Assembly (NCBI GenBank): GCA_935421135.1
Contig: OW285196.1
Span: forward strand, 1,054,001 to 1,118,000
Source: Bugulina stolonifera
Lineage: Eukaryota > Bryozoa > Gymnolaemata > Cheilostomatida > Bugulidae
DNA: 64,000 bases
Direction: 5' to 3'
Shown here: one piece after another, positions 13,301 to 21,735 of the stretch
Numbering within the stretch: the first letter of the stretch is position 1
How the letters are laid out: each line of letters begins with the position of its first letter
The notes under the pieces: model-generated
Databases searched by the model: none
What the model was told of the DNA's origin: nothing
What the model saw: only the letters and a program-made list of their open reading frames with translations
Made by a program: the position numbers and the translations under genes

Positions 13301-13777
13301 ATATGTGTACCCTTGTAATACTGGGTATAAATAGGTACGTATTATATAATGATGTGTCTTTGAGCATTCAGAGACTTGTTTCAAATGCATGAAAATACCA
13401 GTCCCTGACTGGTATTTGAACCCGGGGCCTCTACGGCACCTAATCGCCTAGCACAGTGAACAGAACATGCTACCACTACACCAGCTCAGCAACCTTAAAA
13501 AAGGAAGCTTCACCAGTGAGCAGTAGACATGCTCTGAGCGAACTGCACACGAGCACCCCTCTTCTTATGGCCACCTTGCGATGTATAGGATGTTAAGGGG
13601 TTTGGCTTAGAAATACATCATTATATAAAGATGGTACACCCCCTAACATACGTATTATATATTGTTATATTGAGTTTACATGTGTTGTGAGTATCCATTC
13701 ATGTTTTGTAGGTGTACGAAGGAGATTACACACAAGGTCTCAGTTTCAGCAGGCAGCCACCTAGACAGTATCACTAG
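4198..13777 (+). CDS. TDRD3: Tudor domain-containing protein 3, 3' part of gene (10 exons)
   Basis: TDRD3 orthologue, partial at its 5' end. In animals it binds asymmetric dimethyl-arginine marks through its Tudor domain and scaffolds topoisomerase 3B through its OB-fold. Exons: 4198-4358, 4589-4730, 6490-6592, 7461-7615, 8188-8324, 10668-10789, 11673-12452, 12647-12765, 12909-13037 (or from 12902) and 13712-13777. With 12909, the sum is 1914 nt, exactly 638 codons including the TAG stop, and all phases agree. Landmarks in order match the vertebrate protein: SGPLVLQVQKLRN, APRMFRFSLTDG, SMLGGKVTHMLEKW, DGPPPFIPFGQ, TLFDFLGDRLG, a long Arg/Ser/Asn-rich middle, GDVILAKYWEDGQ, DYGNSEEV, and a C-terminal Tyr/Gln/Arg tail. 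I find no UBA domain where vertebrates have one. Nearly every intron carries a tandem array beside a splice site. Confidence 0.93.
4589..4730 (+). CDS. TDRD3: TDRD3 exon: second half of OB-fold
   Basis: Encodes GFETAPGSKLLLKGTV and SMLGGKVTHMLEKWQLNK, matching the closing strands and helix of the OB-fold that contacts TOP3B. Acceptor atatacag, donor GTAGGT at 4731, phase 0 at the end. Confidence 0.92.
4800..5125. repeat. 19-bp tandem array in a TDRD3 intron
   Basis: About 17 copies of a unit reading gagcatcatgggagtagta, with variants attctgg, cttcatg and attatgaaat. It starts about 70 bp after a TDRD3 donor. Confidence 0.9.
5226..6345. repeat. 27-bp tandem array, about 41 copies
   Basis: Unit acaagtatagctgtacctac followed by tatactg, with A/G alternation at tat(a/g)actg. 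Because 27 is a multiple of 3, long frames stay open on both strands (DKYSCTYYT on +, GTAILVSIV on -). The array lies wholly inside the TDRD3 intron between 4730 and 6490 and shares no segment with the protein, so I read these frames as repeat artefacts. Confidence 0.95.
6490..6592 (+). CDS. TDRD3: TDRD3 exon: PPPFxPFGQ segment
   Basis: Encodes DLMKISRTSNRADGPPPF then IPFGQRMKKEQVQQLS, matching the conserved stretch after the OB-fold. The acceptor is atgcag at 6484-6489. A near-copy, atgcaggacctta, lies 33-34 bp upstream (around 6452), so a duplicated acceptor is present. Donor GTGAGT at 6593; it ends in phase 1. Confidence 0.9.
6668..7460 (+). repeat. 33-bp array carrying the acceptor of the next TDRD3 exon
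   Basis: About 24 units reading gtactgatatcactgtatat then actgttataccag. Every unit ends in the acceptor-like ttataccag followed by GT, and the last copy is the acceptor of the exon at 7461. The unit length is a multiple of 3. Read in the phase left by the upstream exon, each unit encodes GTDITVYTVIP with no stop. The frame is open from 6593 into the exon. Confidence 0.95.
7461..7615 (+). CDS. TDRD3: TDRD3 exon: linker after OB-fold
   Basis: Encodes GKFKSLEVANAQHADG, then AEFRAQRKAVISEALQQT and KTYGGIKQ, matching the vertebrate segment ending AAIAEVAKSKETKTFGGG. The exon begins GTAAAT straight after ccag, so its 5' edge looks both acceptor- and donor-like. Donor GTAGAT at 7616. Confidence 0.9.
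7625..8015. repeat. 23-bp tandem array beside a TDRD3 donor
   Basis: About 17 copies of gtgtaacaccatacaatgtg followed by tac, tgc or taa. It begins about 10 bp after the exon end at 7615. Variants reading gtgtaagtgt contain a GTAAGT donor motif. Three units make 69 nt, which keeps long artefactual frames open on the - strand. Confidence 0.93.
8188..8324 (+). CDS. TDRD3: TDRD3 exon: acidic/basic linker
   Basis: Encodes TTADEPLQKAEFKKPERK, then DPNVSDDEDGGGRHRRGG. It joins the next exon to give a GR-rich stretch like the RGRGKGRGR segment of vertebrate TDRD3. Acceptor ttgcag, donor GTATGA (weak), phase 2 at the end. The UBA domain expected just before this segment is not seen. Confidence 0.85.
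8515..8901. repeat. 17-bp array, left half
   Basis: Repeats of cttatacatagctgtac with variants (ataactgtac, cttttacattactgtac). The array is split by the hAT-like insertion at 8902-9598 and resumes at 9599. Confidence 0.93.
8902..9598. mobile_element. hAT-like non-autonomous transposon (697 bp)
   Basis: It starts CAGGGTTGGGAA and ends TTCCCAACCCTG, giving inverted terminal repeats, and is flanked by the exact 8-bp direct repeat CTTATACA (8894-8901 and 9599-9606). CAGGG termini with 8-bp target duplications are typical of the hAT superfamily. The interior is AT-rich and has no transposase frame. It sits inside the 17-bp array, so it is younger than that array. Confidence 0.9.
9599..9975. repeat. 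17-bp array, right half
   Basis: Continuation of the array at 8515-8901, with more acctgtacc and gtctgtacc variants; about 22 copies. Confidence 0.93.
10043..10390 (+). pseudogene. C-terminal fragment of a GIY-YIG-type retroelement endonuclease
   Basis: A 115-codon frame contains KRRLNNHKSSFNNES, ELSKYISEL, IKWKVLTHAQAYNNSSKNC, AEKYFMLR and LSTRNELIPTSRH. This order matches the C-terminal end of reverse transcriptase-endonuclease proteins with a GIY-YIG domain found in invertebrate retroelements (usual pattern: R..NHK.SFNN, ELSKYIW.LK, ..W.I...A.PYN...K.C.LC..EK, LN.RNELIS.CRH). The Cys-containing LCLxEK segment is altered to HVCVAEKY. The reverse transcriptase part is absent. It lies in a TDRD3 intron in the same orientation as the gene. 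Recognition is by motif memory only. Confidence 0.7.
10668..10789 (+). CDS. TDRD3: TDRD3 exon: LFDF motif
   Basis: Encodes RKGRKGRHGEEEEE, then PSTANTLFDFLGDRLGG, matching the conserved APSTLFDFLESKMG motif of TDRD3. Acceptor tctacag, donor GTGAGC at 10790, phase 1 at the end. If the intron is retained, the frame runs straight into the 9-bp array. Confidence 0.93.
10798..11345. repeat. 9-bp tandem array (atgatatac)
   Basis: About 60 copies of atgatatac, with blocks of atgatacac, atgatgtac and ttgatatac. The blocks of one variant suggest local homogenisation. It begins 8 bp after a TDRD3 donor and reads MIY/MIH/MMY in the phase of the upstream exon, with the frame open to 11457. Confidence 0.95.
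11673..12452 (+). CDS. TDRD3: TDRD3 exon: long low-complexity middle region
   Basis: A 780-nt exon encodes an Arg/Ser/Asn/Gly-rich, probably disordered region (AAQFDSSSHGYNGGYDGRP at the start). It has diverged internal repeats of the type NDRPKSAS (NDRPKSASINQ, NDRPKSASTNR, NDRSKAPITDQ). It corresponds to the long disordered linker of TDRD3 between the LFDF motif and the Tudor domain. Acceptor tgtttag, donor GTAAGT at 12453, phase 1 at both ends. Confidence 0.88.
12453..12630. repeat. 59-bp tandem repeat duplicating a TDRD3 splice donor
   Basis: Three units of about 59 bp (aggtaagtatataactctg ... gaatacag) follow the exon end directly. Each repeats acagag|gtaagta, so the true donor at 12453 is followed by near-identical donors around 12512 and 12571 and a degraded fourth (ggtaacat) around 12630. 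Confidence 0.92.
12647..12765 (+). CDS. TDRD3: TDRD3 exon: start of Tudor domain
   Basis: Encodes GGAHRKEGVVQE, then GPVHQPGDVILAKYWEDGQ, the first strands of the Tudor domain with the aromatic-cage Tyr-Trp (human MWKPGDECFALYWEDNK). Acceptor tagcag, donor GTAATA. The simple phase at this donor does not fit the acceptor at 12901 (see findings). Confidence 0.88.
12902..13037 (+). CDS. TDRD3: TDRD3 exon: end of Tudor domain
   Basis: Encodes FKVLHYRSPAVLTGVF, then VDYGNSEEVKVTDTKLI. The DYGN turn is diagnostic of Tudor domains. The best-looking acceptor (ttctacag, exon from 12902) puts this frame in phase 2, whereas the upstream donor at 12765 leaves phase 0. The next AG (exon from 12909) restores phase but drops the first two residues. 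Donor GTAAGT at 13038. Confidence 0.85.
13064..13330. repeat. 26-bp tandem array in the last TDRD3 intron
   Basis: About 10 copies of gtatatgtgtacccttgtaa followed by tactgg, starting about 26 bp after the donor at 13038. Confidence 0.93.
13349..13648 (-). mobile_element. tRNA-derived SINE with 13-bp target duplication
   Basis: It is flanked by the exact 13-bp repeat TACGTATTATATA (13336-13348 and 13649-13661). On the - strand the interior has a tRNA-like A box (gagctggtgtagtggtagca) and B box (gggttcaaatacc), typical of a tRNA-derived SINE. The ends also show a short inverted repeat (aatgatgt ... acatcatt). Confidence 0.75.
13712..13777 (+). CDS. TDRD3: TDRD3 last exon
   Basis: Encodes VYEGDYTQGLSFSRQPPR and then QYH before TAG (13775-13777). 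It matches the vertebrate C-terminal tail TYDQTLEFRRG...QFYQ. Acceptor ttttgtag. The last five codons and the stop are the first unit of the 25-bp array that follows. Confidence 0.92.
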   Translation: MYEGDYTQGLSFSRQPPRQYH

Positions 13778-13990
13778 ATCCACCCCTAGACAGTATCACT
13801 ATATCCACTCCTAGACAGTATCACTAGATCCACTCCTAGACAGTATCACTAGATCCACCTCTAGACAGTATCACTAGATTCACACCTAGACAGTATCACT
13901 AGATCCACCTCTAGACAGTATCACTATATCCACTCCTAGACAGTATCGCTAGATCCACCCCTAGACAGTATCACTATATCCACTCCTAGA
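13761..13990. repeat. 25-bp array running from the TDRD3 coding end into the 3' UTR
   Basis: Nine units of ctagacagtatcactagatc followed by caccc or cactc. The first unit covers the last codons and stop of TDRD3; later units repeat the stop context (CACTAG or CACTATAT). Confidence 0.93.
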
Positions 13991-14997
13991 TGAAATTTCA
14001 CCACTTGATTTATTCCGTTAATACTTGTTTGTATATTGGGCTGTGAAGGATGTACATTGTACAACATTATTATTGTATTACTAGTGCTTGCCAACAGCTG
14101 TCTTTCATCTTTACTGTATTTTGCCATCTACCCGGTACTGCTGGGCTGTCACTACCAATATACAGTATTCAACAATACATACATGTGATATCATGGATTA
14201 CCATACTTTTCAACTTTCCCGATTTAGGAAGAATACTCCAGATTTTGAAACTTGCTTCAGCTTTGCTAAAAAAGCCTATTTCTTCCAGCTGTTCACTAAA
14301 AATATGGCTTCTAGCATAAAAGCTAACCAATCCAAATAATCCCAAAGCAATGCAAAGCAATGGTATTTCAATAACCCAAGTTACTAAAGAGGTAGTTCAG
14401 AACACGGGATATGGCGCAGGTTGGGTATTTCTGTGGCTCATAGATCATGATGCTAGAAAGTACTTTTAAAAGTGTAGGGTGTTAATTTTGCACATGTGTT
14501 GCATGTTCTTAAGCATATTTTGTTTGGGGCCGACCCATGTTAGGTCGGGCCATCTTGTTGTGCTTCGTCGTCCTTTCACCTGAAAAAAACTACATGTATA
14601 TAATGCGAATGTTTTATACTGTTATTATCTCAGTTGATGCTTGGATCCCAATAAAGACACATTTATACTACTTATGCAGAGTCTTCTCTCGTGCTAAGGT
14701 TAGTTCCAACTGATAAGGACTGAACATACTCTTTCTCAAGTATAGCACATAAGCATTAACTCGGCACCACATGGGTCATCTTGGTTAACTTTATAACTAC
14801 AAGTACTGCTGATCTTTCACGTAATGCAGAAGGCCTAGCACCACTCATAGGCTCTTCACTTGTGCTAGCCTTCCTTGGCTAGCCAAACAGTGACACTAAC
14901 ACTTATCCATATTATCTATTCATGCATTATTGTCTTACCTTGTACAATTATTATACATGCTTATACTATTGCAATGTTTTTGGAGTGTGTTACATAC
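13991..14997. other. Intergenic stretch, likely TDRD3 3' UTR end
   Basis: No gene is recognised. The short frames here show no family signature. An AATAAA at about 14650 (cccaataaagac) is a possible polyadenylation signal for TDRD3; this is weak, because such hexamers are common in AT-rich DNA. Confidence 0.4.
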
Positions 14998-15337
14998 AGG
15001 AGCCGAGGGCTACAAGTATGTGAAGGGCTTGGAAGGTGGTAGAGGCCGACCAAGTAACCTTCTGCTCATTACATAGAAGAGTGAACAATTATATGTGCTC
15101 TTTATTGATGTATTGTATATCAGACGTAGGCCGATGCCGAGACCCATTGGAGCTCAGGACCGACGTAGGTCATGTAGAGTTTAGACTCCGTAGGAGTGTA
15201 GTGAAAGATTGTATATTCTTAAGATTTTAGGACTGACGCTAGGTTCATTTAGAACCCGGGATCGACCTAAGTCTAAGGAGTGTAGAGATGTGCTTACCCT
15301 AGGATGGGGATGAACTCGAGCCGTACTGGATCTAAAA

Positions 15338-15787
15338 GTGCGTTTACACTACACCAACTCCGTCTTTTCTGCCCAACTCCGGCAAAGTTGGTGTAGTGTA
15401 AACACAAAAGTCGGTGTCGGTGTTGGAGATCCCTATTGTCGGAGTTGGAGCAACCCAACAGTGCTGGGTTACTCCGACAAGTCGGAGGGTATTGACCAAT
15501 CAGAAATCAGTATTTTAATTATAGCTAGCATCTGTTTTGCAAATCTAGGACTGGCTCTGGATTATCAGTTTACAAATCTAGGATTAGCTGTTGATGAATA
15601 GATGATGAATCCAAAGCTTTGTCTGCTTATTTACAATAACCCCAGTATGTGTACACTTGTACAAGTATGCTTGCTGCTGCGGATACTGGCAATTAATTGA
15701 TTGCGTGGTCAACAACTAGTGGTCAACAACTAGTCGGTATAGTGTGAACACATAGTTGGGAGTTGGAGTTGGTGTAGTGTAAACGCA
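15338..15787. mobile_element. Harbinger-like MITE (about 450 bp)
   Basis: Inverted ends GTGCGTTTACACTACACC and its complement, continuing to ACTCC, with TAA on both flanks, as expected for 3-bp PIF/Harbinger target duplications. The interior repeats related accaactcc blocks and has no transposase frame. It sits inside the left arm of the large palindrome. Confidence 0.7.
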
Positions 15788-16549
15788 CCTTAAGGATCCT
15801 TCGGTAGAGTTACCCGCCTAAAGAGTAAACCTCTGTAGGTTGAGTTAGGGGATGTTGCTTTATTCAAGCGCAATCAACAACTGACTAAAGATATAAAATG
15901 CACTGCCTTATATACTATAACTACTTCCGGCCAAAAGAGCCCGACATGGTATCGGCTCCGGAATTGATGCAACAACATGGATGGTTCCGCCCGATGTCGG
16001 CCACATAAAAGGGTCGGCCTTGGCACAAAATGTGCTTACAATAGTGTGAAACAAGTCATATATAATTATGAGTCCAATACAGAAGGTCGGCCACAAGGTT
16101 ACTTAATACAAATGGCAAAAAGACTCTATTTAAATACAATCAAGCAAGGGCAAACAATTACCAAGAATATATGTGGGAAAAACCAAGTTGCAATACAAGT
16201 GTAATTTCAAAGCCTGATTGCTAGTATATAAAAGACACCAGTATATAATACAGTATAACAATAGTAGATAACACGCATGAGGATGAATGCAATACAAGGT
16301 AAGATGTCATGCATGAATGAATAGTGTCAGTGTTTATGTACAATAAGAATACAGTTCGTATCCACACTATATTATAATCAACTGCTTATCGTGTGCTCTA
16401 TTATTGTTATCTACCAATCAGATTATTGCACTTACAACTTGGTTTTTCCCACATATTATTAGCGATTATCTTCTCTTATCTGATTATATTAAACAGAGTC
16501 TTTTACCACCCTTTTTGTGGCCGACGTCGGGCGGAACCATTCATGTTGC

Positions 16550-17385
16550 ATGGCCGTAACTATCTAGGCGGCTCAGGCGGCCCTAGCCGCCTGAACTTTT
16601 TGTTAAAAGAAGAAAAAATTGAGCTAATATCGGAAGGCATAGTTACCGTGCCCCACATGATATAAACATACTCTAATGAAAATGATGCTACTATGTGTAT
16701 CATTACATTAATAGCTAATTTTTGCGTGAAGCCACTGCTGATTTGATAGCGTAATTGGTAGAGTGCTTGGTCTTTATGCATAGAGACACGAGTTCGAATC
16801 CCACTGAGGGACAATTTTTTTCATTTTAGTAATTCACTCAATTTGTTAGCTATACAATGACAATACTAATCTCATCTGTAAGATAGGATCACTGCATGTG
16901 TAATTCTGTATTCAACAATAGGAAATGCCCTAAGATTGCATACACAGTGTGCCCACCCCCTCATTTGTTCCACTTCTAACACTGTTCTTCAGGGTTCGGG
17001 AACCCTAGAATACCACTCTCCATCTCTATCCATCAACTAAATTTGCACTATTTGCCGTCTTATTAATGTGTGTACATTTTTAGGCCTAAGTCATGTAATG
17101 ATGTAAAGGACTACAATGGTACGTCATGGCCAAGCCAAACAGAGAAGCACTATTTTACAGTATACTAATTTGAAGTTTACTATGCAACATTTTGTACTTT
17201 TGTACCATCACGTATAGCTCAAATATGCATCAAAATGGCTGTTTTTGTGTGAATTTTCAAAAATTTTCTTGTGGGAGGTGCCCCACCCTCCTTCCCCCAT
17301 CCCGCACACACCCTCCCCACACCGCTACTGTTAGCCAGTCCAATTTTGGCCGCCTCAACTTTTTCAAGAAAGTTACCCCCCTGTG
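16550..17385. mobile_element. Insertion in the right palindrome arm, containing a tRNA-like SINE piece
   Basis: It is absent from the left arm at the equivalent point, with a short repeat (tgttg) at both edges. Ends share gtaact-tct in inverted orientation. Inside, 16735-16813 has A-box-like tagcgtaattggtagagtg and B-box-like gagttcgaatcc. The tRNA fold fails (no acceptor or T-stem pairing), so this is a tRNA-derived repeat rather than a tRNA gene. Confidence 0.5.
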
Positions 17386-18047
17386 TTGTTACATTAGTTC
17401 CGGACCCGATACCTTATCGGCCTCTTTTTGCCAGAAGTAGATTTAGTATATAAGGCAGCACATTTTCTGTATGAAATCAGTTGTTGATTGCGCTCTAATA
17501 AAGCAACATCTCCTAACTCAAACCTATAGAGGCTTACTCTTGTAGGCGGGTAACTCTACCGGAGGATCCACAGATCCATACGGCTCGAGTTCATCCCTAT
17601 CCTCGTTTAAGCATATCTCTACACCACTTCTACGACTTAGGTCGATCCCGGATTCTATATGAATCTAGCGTCGGGCTTAAGATCCTAGAATAACTGATCT
17701 TTCATTGCACTCTTCTGGAGTATAAAGTCTACAAGACCTACGTCGGTCCTGAGCTCTTCAATGAGTCTCAGCAACGGCCTACGTCAGATACATAATAACA
17801 AGAGCACCTTTTATGTAATGTGTGGAAGGTCATTTGGGCGTCCTCTACCAACTTCCAAGCCCTTCCCATGCTCGTGCCTCGGCACCTGCATGTAAACCTA
17901 CACTGAAAACATTACAATACATTGACACAGCCCTAGGCCTTATACAAGTTACACAGCATTTTAATACAGGTTGCACCAACATAATTATACACTATATACA
18001 CTGTACAATGTCATGAAGTTATCCAATCGCCACAATATTACATGTAC

Positions 18048-18263
18048 CTCCAGATGTAGAATTCTTGGCTTCCTATGCTCTACTTTCTTATACCACTGAA
18101 CATTGGCATTTCCCTCTAGATTCTTCATGAATGATGCCAGTTCTGGAGTAACATTGTTATAGGCTGCCACCATACCCTAGTTATCTAGCTTCAATGCAAC
18201 CAACAGCCTGAGGCTAGCCAGTTTACATTGCTCCAAGTCCAGATGCTTCCACAGCATTCCAAC
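18048..18263 (-). pseudogene. Unrecognised coding-like segment with one in-frame stop
   Basis: On the - strand one frame reads GMLWKHLDLEQCKLASLRL, then LLVALKLDN, a TAG stop (18177-18179), then GMVAAYNNVTPELASFMKN and NVQWYKKVEHRKPRILHLE. A donor-like GTACAT follows. Composition is protein-like on both sides of the stop. I do not recognise the family. It could be an exon of a decayed gene, or two exons with a boundary I cannot place. Confidence 0.35.
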
Positions 18264-18299
18264 TCCAGGTAATTATAAGCCTCTGCCTATCATAACACA

Positions 18300-18510
18300 A
18301 GTCTGTATGAGCCCTTATTCTATCATAACACAAGTCTGTAATATGAGCCCTTATTCTATCATAACACAAGTCTGTATGAGCCCTTATTCTATCATAACAC
18401 AAGTCTGTACGAGCCCTTATTCTATCATAACACAGGTATGTAGGAGTCCTTATTCTATCATAACACAGGTCTGTATGAGCCCTTATTCTATCGTAACACA
18501 GGTAAACACT
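18300..18510. repeat. 33-bp tandem array
   Basis: About 6-7 copies of cccttattctatcataacac followed by aagtctgtatgag, with drift toward acaggt in the right copies. It lies just upstream (on the - strand) of the coding-like segment at 18048-18263. Confidence 0.9.
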
Positions 18511-19248
18511 AGAACATGTAATGTTGCTAGTATAATAGTAACCGAAAGGGAACTAATTACTCACAATAATGCCGCAGGTATTCGTACAGAAGTTGAGACA
18601 AAAACGGGTGAATAAAGCAAAACCTAATATAAGTGAAGCAAGGCATACACAAAATTTACTTAACTGGGAGAGTGTTCATTTGTGGAATTGCATAGATACA
18701 CACCACACCCAATTATACATGTACATGTATATATATTAGCCTTTGACAGGCAAAATAATGATACAATTGTATGTTAACTAAACAACATTATGAGTACATG
18801 AGTGTGTTAGACATGAAGATAAATAGGGAATAATAACTGCACATTATGGTGTAATTGGCTGACCTGTTAGTAGGTATACACTGACCTTGACCTTGACCAC
18901 TTGCGGGATCAGTGTCTACAATATCTTAGCTTCCACCAACCAGATAGTGGCACTACATATTCATCAGGTATGATTTCAGGAGCTTATAGTCAGTCTAACT
19001 GAAAATACAGGAAATCAACAATTTACATTTTTACAAGCAAAGATAACTCTGAATTACAAAAACACACAAGCAAATTATAACTTCTAAGACCAAATAACTC
19101 TTAACAGACAGAGTGCAGATGCCACTCTCTGTTTGAGCTTCCTATTTAGACAAAATAAATGTATACATGCAACTACTGTCTCCAGCAGACGTGACTTCTG
19201 CTGAAGTTCCCAGAACATCACCATTCCCCCATCATAATGAGCATTCAC

Positions 19249-19498
19249 CTACTTAGCGGGCATACTGTTTATAAAGGTGAGGAAAGATCGGACCCGGAAC
19301 TGAGGAATAAGTAACACATCTGCCGCTTTTCGGGCACCTAATCTCGACTCCCATGACCTCGACCTCCTGAGAAGATGAGCCACCTCCACCTCAGCCCAAT
19401 CTCCAGCCATGAAAAGAAAATCAGAGCTTGGAAAGCAGACCCCAAGACCCCTGCGATGAAGCAAACCCCATACAGAGGGTTGCTTCCCAGTCGGCATC
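19249..19498 (-). other. Unrecognised coding-like segment (possible exon)
   Basis: Open frame on the - strand after a good acceptor (ctcttcag): MPTGKQPSVWGLLHRRGL, MAGDWAEVEVAHLLRRSR, ARKAADVLLIPQFRVRSF. It ends at AAG TAG with donor-like GT on either side (AA|GTAGGT or TAG|GTGAAT). It is more GC-rich than its surroundings. It may belong with the segments at 20197-20366 and 20844-20933; no family recognised. Confidence 0.35.
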
Positions 19499-19534
19499 CT
19501 GAAGAGTACACCAGTCAGACGATTGATAGATAAG

Positions 19535-19625
19535 GACTACCACAGTGCGAACTACCACAGTGCGAACCACCACAGTGCGAACCACCACAGTGCGAACTAC
19601 CACAGTGCGAAGTACCACAGTGTGA
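19535..19625. repeat. 15-bp tandem array
   Basis: Six copies of accacagtgcgaact, about 35 bp upstream (on the - strand) of the possible exon ending at 19498. Confidence 0.88.
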
Positions 19626-20196
19626 ACTTACTTGTTCACAAAAGTTTTCTTCAATTTCTGGATATTCTCCCTCTAGGTGTGGAAAAAGGATTCAGGGATT
19701 ATTGTTGTTGTCACTGTAGTTGTAGTCTTTTGATTTCATTATCTGTAAATACATGTAGTACCATCAGGTTATCTTCACACTTCCACAGAATAGGATTTCT
19801 TACTCCCGGCCTTTTCAATTACAATATAGTAACATAATATAAATGTACTATAATTGGTGTCTTTGTGACCTAAACTTCAGACCTAGGCCGATTTACGAAA
19901 ATATTTTCCGGCACACATCCGACACAGGGTCGCGAACACACTGGCCTGGGCCAAAAGCAAAATCCTCATTTTCGTGTAAAGAAATCAGGTGTGCCGATGA
20001 GCTAGGGATGGTTTCGTCCGGCCAAGTAAAATTCCATATTGGCCTTCTGACCTGGGTCGAACGCCCATCTTGTGATTTTTATTTGTGACCCGGGTCTGTA
20101 CAGGAGGTCGCAAAGACACCTTATGTACTGAACACAAGTGGCTGTGGTAGTGGCCGATAGTTATTAATATAAGATATAGGAAGCGCGTGTGCTCAC

Positions 20197-20366
20197 CTAG
20201 AGTTCAGTCATAAAAGTGCCAGAGCATCAAAGCCGCCGTCCAATCCCCTAGTCTGCTCCCTAGTCACTAGCAGCATTCGGTAGAGTTGCTTTCCGTTCCG
20301 ATGCTCCAGATGCCAACACAGACGACTGTCATAGACGTATAGTCTTACAGTGGTCAGTCTAACTAT
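20197..20366 (-). other. Unrecognised coding-like segment (possible terminal exon)
   Basis: A clean pyrimidine-rich acceptor (ttcctctag) is followed by an open frame: IVRLTTVRLYVYDSRLCW, HLEHRNGKQLYRMLLVT, REQTRGLDGGFDALALL, then TGA (20208-20210). A strong donor (CTAG|GTGAGC) lies 12 nt after the stop. Only this frame is open. The family is not recognised. Confidence 0.4.
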
Positions 20367-20454
20367 CTAGAGGAATATAAACTCACATCAACTGTGCAGC
20401 AGGAGAGACAACTCCTATATTTTATTACATCATCCATCAGGTGACTTCATCCTA

Positions 20455-20600
20455 CTTTTGGAAGACACGCCTACATATAAGGAAAACATGCCTACATATA
20501 AGGAAGACACACCTACATATAAGGAAGACACGCCTACATATAAGGAAGACACACCTACATATAAGGTAGACACACCTACATATAAGGTAGACACTGCCTC
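20455..20600. repeat. 21-bp tandem array
   Basis: Seven copies of ggaagacacacctacatata followed by a. Period 21 keeps - strand frames open as repeat artefacts. Confidence 0.9.
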
Positions 20601-20843
20601 TATGTAATGAAGACACACTTCTATGTATTAAAAGCAGCGTTGGTAAACAAGTAGGAAATATTAATGTACAAGTTAACTTAGCAGTAAGCTCTTGTTCAAA
20701 CAAGCTCTGCATGACTTAAATTTGGGTTACTTTTCAATTTGTATGAATTCAGATATGAAAATTATACCTAAGAGCACCATATGCCAGAAATTCCAGCTTC
20801 TAACATGACGGAAAACAAGAAGAAATTATGTGAAACTTCCTAC

Positions 20844-20933
20844 CTATGTAGAGGTAGACCACGTGGACCTGATCAGCATATCTGGAGAGTTGATCCTCAA
20901 GTTTATTCTACCTCCCAGTGCTTCTCTAGCTGG
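20844..20933 (-). other. Unrecognised coding-like segment (possible exon)
   Basis: It follows a tctacag acceptor and reads PAREALGGRINLRINSP, then DMLIRSTWSTST, ending in TAG exactly before a GTAGGA donor. It is 90 nt. The array upstream is built of units containing the same tctacag acceptor, the pattern seen at confirmed exons in this window, which is indirect support for an exon. Confidence 0.35.
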
Positions 20934-21275
20934 CTGTAGACACTTTACTGCTGATTGAAGACACTGTACTACTAACTGTAGACCTTGTACTACTGGCTGT
21001 AGACACTGTACTACTAACTGTAGACATTGTACTACTAACTGTAGACACTGTACTACTGACTGTAAACACTGTACTACTAACTGTAGACATTGTACTACTA
21101 ACTGTAAACACTGTACTACTAACTGTAGACATTGTACTACTAACTGTAAACACTGTACTACCAACTGTAGACATTGTACTACTAACTGTAGACATTGTAC
21201 TACTAACTGTAAACACTGTACTACTAACTGTAGACATTGCACTACTAACTGTAGACACTGTACTACTGACTGTAC
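20934..21275. repeat. 21-bp tandem array abutting a possible exon
   Basis: About 16 copies of actgtagacattgtactact followed by a. On the - strand each unit carries a tctacag acceptor-like end; the last copy is directly attached to the segment at 20844-20933. Confidence 0.93.
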
Positions 21276-21600
21276 TGTATGTAAGTGATGAATTAAAACA
21301 GTGCCAATGTAAAAGTTTAAAGGAGTCATTAGCTATAAGTGTAAAATCTGACACAAAATGAGGCCATGATAATAGTTTATATGGTTTACTGTATTCAGTC
21401 TAGAATGCAGAGCAATAGTTATTGATCTACAGACCATTTCGCTATTTAATAAATTATAGTGAGAGTATAAAACTAAATGTAAGTATGCCTATACCAGGGT
21501 CCAAGTCATTCAAAAATAACTTAGTCAACAGATAAGTGACTACATGTAACTATCTAGCTGACAATGTTTAAAATATAGACTGATTAGCCTGTAATATACT

Positions 21601-21735
21601 GGTATGTATATATATATGTACACATGGTATAGCTTACTATACAGACCTAATCAGTACAGAGTACACATGGTATAGTTTACTATACAGACCTAATCAGTAC
21701 GGAGTACACATGGTATAGCTTACCATACAGACCGA
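21601..21735. repeat. Short tandem repeat of a 46-bp-class unit, near the GK5 3' end
   Basis: Two to three copies of acacatggtatagcttacta followed by tacagacctaatcagtac. It lies downstream of the GK5 stop codon, probably in its 3' flank. Confidence 0.75.

Larger units (their letters stand above)
14998..17895. mobile_element. Large imperfect palindrome with two head-to-head LTR-like arms
   Basis: Left arm 14998-16250 and right arm about 16330-17895 are reverse complements with indels. Shared segments include agggcttggaag...ggtagagg, gagctcaggaccgacgtagg, cgggatcgacctaagtc, gggatgaactcgagccgta, gtagagttacccgcct, gcgcaatcaacaactga, tatatactata, tcggccaca and atgtgggaaaaaccaagttg. Reading outward, each arm resembles an LTR: TGTGGCCGAC start, TATA-like tatataaggcag, then aataaagcaac. 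A MITE (15338-15787) interrupts the left arm and an approximately 835-bp insertion (16550-17385) interrupts the right. It could be two solo LTRs head to head or a foldback/inverted-terminal-repeat element. No polymerase frame is present. Confidence 0.72.

Noticed and set aside
16735..16813. tRNA gene
   Set aside because: A- and B-box words are present but acceptor, anticodon and T stems do not pair; treated as a SINE piece.
18886..18952. Possible - strand exon with good AG/GT borders
   Set aside because: All three frames contain a stop within 67 nt.
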